Source: Numida meleagris (Eukaryota > Chordata > Aves > Galliformes > Numididae). From it: DNA of 64,000 bases. Where the stretch lies: the NCBI RefSeq assembly GCF_002078875.1, contig NC_034421.1, positions 4,669,800 through 4,733,799 on the forward strand, read 5' to 3'. The number at the start of each line of letters is the position of its first letter. The stretch's first letter is position 1. The notes under the pieces are model-generated. The model was not told the DNA's origin. It ran no database searches and was given only the letters and a program-made list of their open reading frames with translations. Position numbers and translations under genes: made by a program. Below are positions 59,887 through 64,000 of this stretch, one piece after another.

Positions 59887-60246
59887 NNNNNNNNNNNNNN
59901 NNNNNNNNNNNNNNNNNNNNNNNNNNNNNNNNNNNNNNNNNNNNNNNNNNNNNNNNNNNNNNNNNNNNNNNNNNNNNNNNNNNNNNNNNNNNNNNNNNNN
60001 NNNNNNNNNNNNNNNNNNNNNNNNNNNNNNNNNNNNNNNNNNNNNNNNNNNNNNNNNNNNNNNNNNNNNNNNNNNNNNNNNNNNNNNNNNNNNNNNNNNN
60101 NNNNNNNNNNNNNNNNNNNNNNNNNNNNNNNNNNNNNNNNNNNNNNNNNNNNNNNNNNNNNNNNNNNNNNNNNNNNNNNNNNNNNNNNNNNNNNNNNNNN
60201 NNNNNNNNNNNNNNNNNNNNNNNNNNNNNNNNNNNNNNNNNNNNNN
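59887..60246. other. Assembly gap, 360 N
   Basis: A run of N with an A-rich left edge and a GATGG repeat on the right edge. Confidence 0.97.
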
Positions 60247-60277
60247 GATGGGATGGGATGCGATGGGATGGGATGGG
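60247..60277. repeat. (GATGG)n pentanucleotide repeat
   Basis: About six units of GATGG with one GATGC variant, continuing out of the adjacent gap. Confidence 0.88.
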
Positions 60278-60715
60278 GCGCCTCCGCTTCTCCCCGTCCT
60301 ACAGCCGGGACTGAAGGAACCTCTGCCCCACAGACCCACGGCGCTGCCCGCTGCCTCCCCCTCGCGGCGGCCCTGGGTCGGTGCCCCCGTCCCTGTGCTG
60401 GCGGCACGGCCCCACAGCTTATGACCCATGGTGGAGGGGGGGGGGGGCGGACGCACCGCGCACCACCGGCAGCGCCCCGATAGCCGGGGGGAGCGCCCGT
60501 CCCACTGAGCCCCGCATCCCGGCCCGGGGTGATGCTCCGGGGGGTCTTGCAGCCCTCAGCCTGTGGTACCCCCAAAAGTGAAAGCGGTATAAAGCACCCG
60601 AGTGTCAGCATCCCATGGGGGATCCTGGCTGCCACCCACCCAGCCCAGGAGAGGACCCGACACGACGAGGATGCTCCAACACACGAAGAGGGCACTCGGG
60701 TGCTACGGGGTAAAT

Positions 60716-60721
60716 TTTATT
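60716..60721 (-). terminator. MAP2K3: Distal candidate poly(A) signal AATAAA of MAP2K3
   Basis: The minus strand reads CAATAAAATTTACCCC. A GT-rich stretch (TCTTCGTGTGTTGG) lies about 25-40 bases downstream, where a cleavage-stimulating element is expected. Together these make a better poly(A) site than the nearer AATAAA at 62566. Confidence 0.5.
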
Positions 60722-60800
60722 GAAGGCAAGGAGGGGTTCGTGGGTACAGACCATCCACAGTGCAGGGCTGGAGGGGCTCAGGGGTGTGTCAGGACCACCG

Positions 60801-60985
60801 AGTCATTCTGCTTGGAGAAGACCTCTCAGATCCACAAGTCCAACCCCAACCCACCCCCACCATGACACCAAACCACATCTCCACGGCTCTGGAACACCCC
60901 CAGGGACAGCGACCCCACCACTCCCTGGGCAGCAGTTCCAATGCACATCCACCCTTTCAGATCAGAAATTTTTCTTAATATTCTC
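60801..60985 (-). mobile_element. CR1 LINE fragment within the inferred MAP2K3 3' UTR
   Basis: Complement of CR1 3' sequence: 'gagaagacctctcagatcc', 'aagtccaaccccaaccca', 'accactccctgggcagcagt', 'ttccaatgcaca', 'tttcttaatattct'. It lies in the same sense as MAP2K3. Its tail at the left is lost or diverged. Confidence 0.85.
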
Positions 60986-62082
60986 TCCCCCTCTAAAGCC
61001 AAGCTGCTGGGCACCAGGTCTGCCAGCCCCATGCATGGCAGAAGGGCACAAGCAGCAGGACCCAACCGAGCAGCAAAGCCCCGTTCATGGGTCCCAACCC
61101 CCCTCACCCCAATACCACCCAGTAGGGGAAAGGGCAGGTGCTCCCCTTCCCCAAAACTAAGTCAGGATTTTCTCCAAGAGAAGAAAAGCAAGGAGAAAGA
61201 GGAAAAACAAAAGCTCAGCATTGAATCAAAAGGAACCCAAAGTGACCAACTATGGAAAAACCCACAAGTGTGCATCGCAGCTGTAAATCTGTCCTACCCA
61301 GCTGGTGATGTGTGATTTCAGGTGTTTTGGGGAGTGTGATTGAAGGGGGATGTGGAGAGCATCAGCCACATTACTGTGCATGAGGAGGTGGGGGCTAGCG
61401 TCAGCCTGAAATGGAACAAGGTTTGCTCACACTGTGCTGTTTCCTATAGGCTGGTGCACCAAGGGGAGGGGGTGAGACGCAGGGGAAAGTCACCATGTGC
61501 TGCCCCAAGCCATTCCCCTGGGAGCTGAAGCCCCGTCCCCAGGTACAGCCCAGCCTGACTCCATCCCAAAGGGTGCAGGACTGTGGGGTCAATGGGACAT
61601 CATGCTTCACCGAGGGAGGACCCTGGATAACAGGAACGCACCCTCACATCCACACCTCCAGGGGAGGGAGTTCAGGAAAAGGGGGTTGTTTTTTAAAAGA
61701 CTCAATTAAAAAAATAGATGCATTTCTTTTTTAAAGAAATAATCATCTTAGGGCAGTTTGTCTTCTAGGAACCTTAGCCACCACCCCAAATCTAGCCCGA
61801 AAACTGCTGCTCACTGCACCAGAACTGCTGGCCACGTAGACATTCACACATTCATTGATTTAAAAATATATAATATGTATAGCGCACACACTCACAAATA
61901 CATATATTAGAAAAGGAAAACAAAATCCCTCTGAAAACTCAATCTATTAAAAATAACAAAATGCACAGCGGTGCGCCCACCCTGCGGCCCCACACCATGG
62001 ACGGAACGTGTGCTGCTCCAGGGGCACAGCGGGGCTCACGGCGGATCCTTGAGCGGAGAAGGAAGCGCTCCTCCCTCCTCCC

Positions 62083-62312
62083 NNNNNNNNNNNNNNNNNN
62101 NNNNNNNNNNNNNNNNNNNNNNNNNNNNNNNNNNNNNNNNNNNNNNNNNNNNNNNNNNNNNNNNNNNNNNNNNNNNNNNNNNNNNNNNNNNNNNNNNNNN
62201 NNNNNNNNNNNNNNNNNNNNNNNNNNNNNNNNNNNNNNNNNNNNNNNNNNNNNNNNNNNNNNNNNNNNNNNNNNNNNNNNNNNNNNNNNNNNNNNNNNNN
62301 NNNNNNNNNNNN
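62083..62312. other. Assembly gap, 230 N
   Basis: A run of N preceded by a short pyrimidine run (ctccctcctccc) and followed by a G-rich run. Confidence 0.97.
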
Positions 62313-62565
62313 GGGTGTGGGCACAGCCTCCAGCATTGGGGGGGAGGGGGTCACAGTGTGAGGTCTTACGTGAGCCCCAAAGGGGGAAGAAGAGGGAGAG
62401 GTGGGGCAGCATCCTCCTGGAGGATGAGGAGCAGTGGTGGGTGCCCCCCACCCCCACGCCCTCCAGTGCCACGCAACCCCAGGGTGAGCACAGGGGAGGA
62501 GAAGATCCATAGAGCAAGCAAGGAGGGGGGGAGGGGGGCTGCTGCTTGTGGGGGGGGGCTATGCT

Positions 62566-62571
62566 TTTATT
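62566..62571 (-). terminator. MAP2K3: Proximal candidate poly(A) signal AATAAA of MAP2K3
   Basis: The minus strand reads GGAATAAAAGC about 490 bases after the stop codon. The following sequence is C-rich and lacks a GU-rich element, so this is the weaker of the two candidates. Confidence 0.3.
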
Positions 62572-63056
62572 CCTCCGCAGAGGAGTGGAGGATCACGCAG
62601 TGAAGGGGGTGCCAGGACTGCTGCTGTTGAAGGATCACCTAGATGTCAGCAAGACAGCTTTGTGTGGGGACAGCTGTGCAGCCTCCTGCAATGCTGCTCA
62701 GGAACGTGAGGCAGAGAGCCAGGCAAAATGCTGGGGAAGGGGCTGGGGGCAGCTGAGGAGGGGGTAGCACAGCAGCATTTTCTCTCTGCCAGCCCCAGGC
62801 AGCAAAAGTGAAGAAAGGCAGAAGTTCCCCACGTGCCGTGGGCACCGTCCCCTCCCCGTGCCCCCAGCGGTCGAGGGGTGAAGGTGTTGGCTTCCAAGGC
62901 TCTCCCTCGAAGATTTCGGGCAAAGAGAAAAGAGACTGCAATGCGGCTGTGCCCAGAGCTGTCCAGGGGCTGAGAAACACGATTTGTGCAAACCACCACG
63001 AACTTGAGTCCGCATCTGCTCCTCTGCGGGGACTGCACGGAGCAGTGGGGCTCCAG

Positions 63057-63140
63057 TTAAGAGTCATCGCCGAGGATCTCTGTCACGAAGGAGGCCATGT
63101 CAGTCTCTTTGGTGTCGTGTAGGGTGAAGAAGGGGTGCTC
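63057..63140 (-). CDS. MAP2K3: MKK3 (MAP kinase kinase 3), last coding exon
   Basis: MKK3 is a cytoplasmic/nuclear dual-specificity kinase that phosphorylates the Thr-Gly-Tyr loop of p38 MAP kinases. This exon encodes the last 27 residues plus stop. It starts EHPFFTLHDTK right after a cag acceptor at 63141-63143 and ends VTEILGDDS before TAA at 63059-63057. It closes the kinase domain (the HPFF motif ends the last helices of the C-lobe) and gives the short C-tail. Recalled human MKK3 ends in nearly the same way, with EILGEDS. MKK6 is shorter, ending ILGD, and has different residues after HPFFTLH, so MAP2K3 is preferred. The exon is in frame with 63768-63813 and is followed by the inferred 3' UTR. 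The kinase's catalytic residues lie outside this window. Confidence 0.93.
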   Translation of the reverse strand, partial: EHPFFTLHDTKETDMASFVTEILGDDS

Positions 63141-63767
63141 CTGCCAACAAGAAGCAAGGCATCAGTCACGGCCCAGCAGGGAGCAGCCCTGGCCACATGG
63201 GTACCAGCATCCCCTGCAGCATGGAGGTCATCCTTCAGCTCAAAGCTGAATGCTTTCAGGTTTGGTGTTACCGGGCTTAACAAAAGCTGCGCTACCATTT
63301 GGGGTGCTTGACCTAAACCCTTCAAGAGCAGCTGGGACAGAAGGAGAAAACACCTAGAAAGCCTGGCCTTGATCACTGAATACCCCAAGTTGGAGGGGCT
63401 TCACAAAGGCCATCGAGCCCAACTCTTGGTCCCACACAGCACCACTCTAACCCAATGCCTGAGAGCAGGGTCCTAGTGCTGAGCTCTGGCAGCACGGGGC
63501 TGTGCCTGCTGCCCTGGGCAGCCTGTTCCAGGAGCACTACCCGCTGGTGCAGAATGTTTTCCTGACATCCAGGAAAACGTTCTGCAGCCTGACCTTCCTT
63601 TAACACCCACAAAACTCAATACACCATTGTACCTTAGATACACGATGCCCATCCCACTGTGTGCCTGGAAACCACCCCCGCGTCCTGCTGTACCATTTGT
63701 CCAGGACCCTTTATCCCAACACATTTCACATGTCAGATGAAGGCCAGCACAGATGGCCCACACTTAC
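63141..63767 (-). other. MAP2K3: MAP2K3 last intron
   Basis: A 627-base intron with GT at the 5' end (63767) and AG at the 3' end (63141). About a third is a CR1 fragment at 63381-63602. Confidence 0.88.
63381..63602 (-). mobile_element. CR1 LINE fragment in the MAP2K3 last intron
   Basis: Complement of CR1 3' sequence: 'gttggaggggcttcacaaag', 'catcgagcccaactcttggt', 'ctgccctgggcagcctgttc', 'ttcctgacatccaggaaa', 'ctgcagcctgaccttcc'. It is in the same sense as MAP2K3 and its tail is eroded. Confidence 0.85.
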
Positions 63768-63813
63768 CATAAGTTCTAAGTAGTTCATTCGCTCAGCGGG
63801 GTTCTTCCTTAAA
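63768..63813 (-). CDS. MAP2K3: MKK3 penultimate coding exon (46 bases)
   Basis: Both splice sites are clear on the minus strand: acceptor ttcttcag|TTTAAGG at 63813 and donor CTTATG|GTAAG at 63768. The exon supplies the last base of a split codon and then LRKNPAERMNYLELM, part of the final C-lobe helices of the kinase domain (the 'NPAER' motif common to MAP2Ks). The next exon continues directly with EHPFF. An exon of 46 bases at this point agrees with vertebrate MAP2K3/MAP2K6 gene structure as I recall it. The rest of the gene lies beyond the right edge of the window. Confidence 0.92.
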
Positions 63814-64000
63814 CTGAAGAAAAAAAAAAATAAAGGCTGTAGGATGTTCTCTTTTTTTTTTTTCACCCCTATTTGTGGTCTACCAGAAGGGATCTCCCCT
63901 TCCCCAGCCACACCTCACTTTGGGTGGGCAGCACCCACTCTTCTCCCTCTGAGCTGAACCATGAAGCCCTGAAGCACCCAGGAAAGGAATCACAAATGCA
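63814..64000 (-). other. MAP2K3: MAP2K3 intron, cut by the window edge
   Basis: Non-coding sequence upstream of the 46-base exon, including A and T runs at 63820-63830 and 63852-63863 that form the polypyrimidine region of the acceptor. No further exon is seen before the window ends. Confidence 0.75.

Larger units (their letters stand above)
36181..60690. other. Intergenic interval between MAP2K3 (3' end) and KCNJ12 (5' end)
   Basis: About 24 kb without a recognisable protein-coding exon, tRNA or rRNA. Scattered GT/AG sites occur but do not pair into supported exons. Contents: CR1 tails at 40531-40636 and 54979-55044, a TTACGTAA site at 37777, MEF2-like sites at 45217 and 48661, a possible regulatory cluster at 48655-48860, a TAATTA-rich segment near 44080-44100, and a gapped GATGG repeat at 59887-60277. 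Additional distal KCNJ12 5' exons cannot be excluded. Confidence 0.55.
60700..63056 (-). other. MAP2K3: MAP2K3 3' UTR (inferred extent)
   Basis: Sequence downstream of the MAP2K3 stop as far as the AATAAA/GT-rich element near 60700. It includes an AU-rich block at 61680-61960, a sense-oriented CR1, a 230-base gap and a G/C-rich segment at 62330-62640. A shorter form ending near 62550 is possible. The extent is inferred from poly(A) signals. Confidence 0.45.

Noticed and set aside
59499..60695. 398-codon minus-strand frame
   Set aside because: Over a hundred residues are N; the rest is GC-rich, repeat-flanked sequence without similarity.
1..64000. Prokaryotic systems, CRISPR arrays, phage or transposase genes, tRNA or rRNA genes
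   Set aside because: None found; the window is vertebrate nuclear DNA.
1..64000. Endogenous retrovirus or LTR pairs
   Set aside because: No gag/pol-like frames and no paired long terminal repeats seen; the mobile elements are CR1 LINE ends only.

Overview
This is a stretch of bird nuclear genome, most likely from a galliform and probably chicken. The evidence is a vertebrate exon/intron layout, several copies of the avian CR1 LINE with their typical 3' tails, and an intact Kir2.2 protein whose residue numbering and sequence fit what I recall of the structurally characterised chicken channel. There are no bacterial, viral or prophage features, and no operon or CRISPR structure. Nearly all of the long ORFs are chance reading frames.

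Two protein-coding genes are supported, both on the minus strand. (1) KCNJ12 has its whole coding sequence in one exon at about 10.9-12.1 kb. Its putative 3' UTR runs left to about 7.0 kb. Its 5' leader is probably built from small non-coding exons to the right: a consensus acceptor at 12303, and candidate exons at 16.9, 18.8 and 35.1 kb. A CpG island at about 34.6-36.2 kb is the likely main promoter. (2) MAP2K3 enters at the right edge with its last two coding exons (63768-63813 and 63057-63140). Its 3' UTR probably extends left to a poly(A) signal at 60716. MAP2K3 followed by KCNJ12 on the same strand is the order I recall for human 17p11.2, so the window is a conserved syntenic block.

Layout from left to right: 1-7.0 kb, non-coding sequence beyond the KCNJ12 3' end, with some regulatory-looking motifs and one assembly gap; 7.0-12.3 kb, the KCNJ12 terminal exon; 12.3-35.1 kb, KCNJ12 introns with candidate 5' UTR exons, a long pyrimidine repeat, a CR1 with an unusual hairpin end, a minisatellite and a GGGAA repeat; 34.6-36.2 kb, the CpG-island promoter; 36.2-60.7 kb, the intergenic interval with a few CR1 tails and a possible muscle-type regulatory cluster; 60.7-64 kb, the 3' end of MAP2K3. 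Five runs of N are assembly gaps. Four of them lie inside or beside low-complexity DNA (A/C homopolymers, TTCC, GGGAA and GATGG repeats).

The two genes are not known to work as one pathway. Kir2.2 is a PIP2-gated inward-rectifier potassium channel that sets resting potential in muscle, heart and neurons. MKK3 is the dual-specificity kinase that activates p38 MAP kinases. I found no convincing new biological system. The items most worth checking are the KCNJ12 5' exon and promoter structure, the CR1 snap-back hairpin, the paired TTACGTAA sites, the perfect DR1 site, and the MEF2/GATA/E-box cluster.
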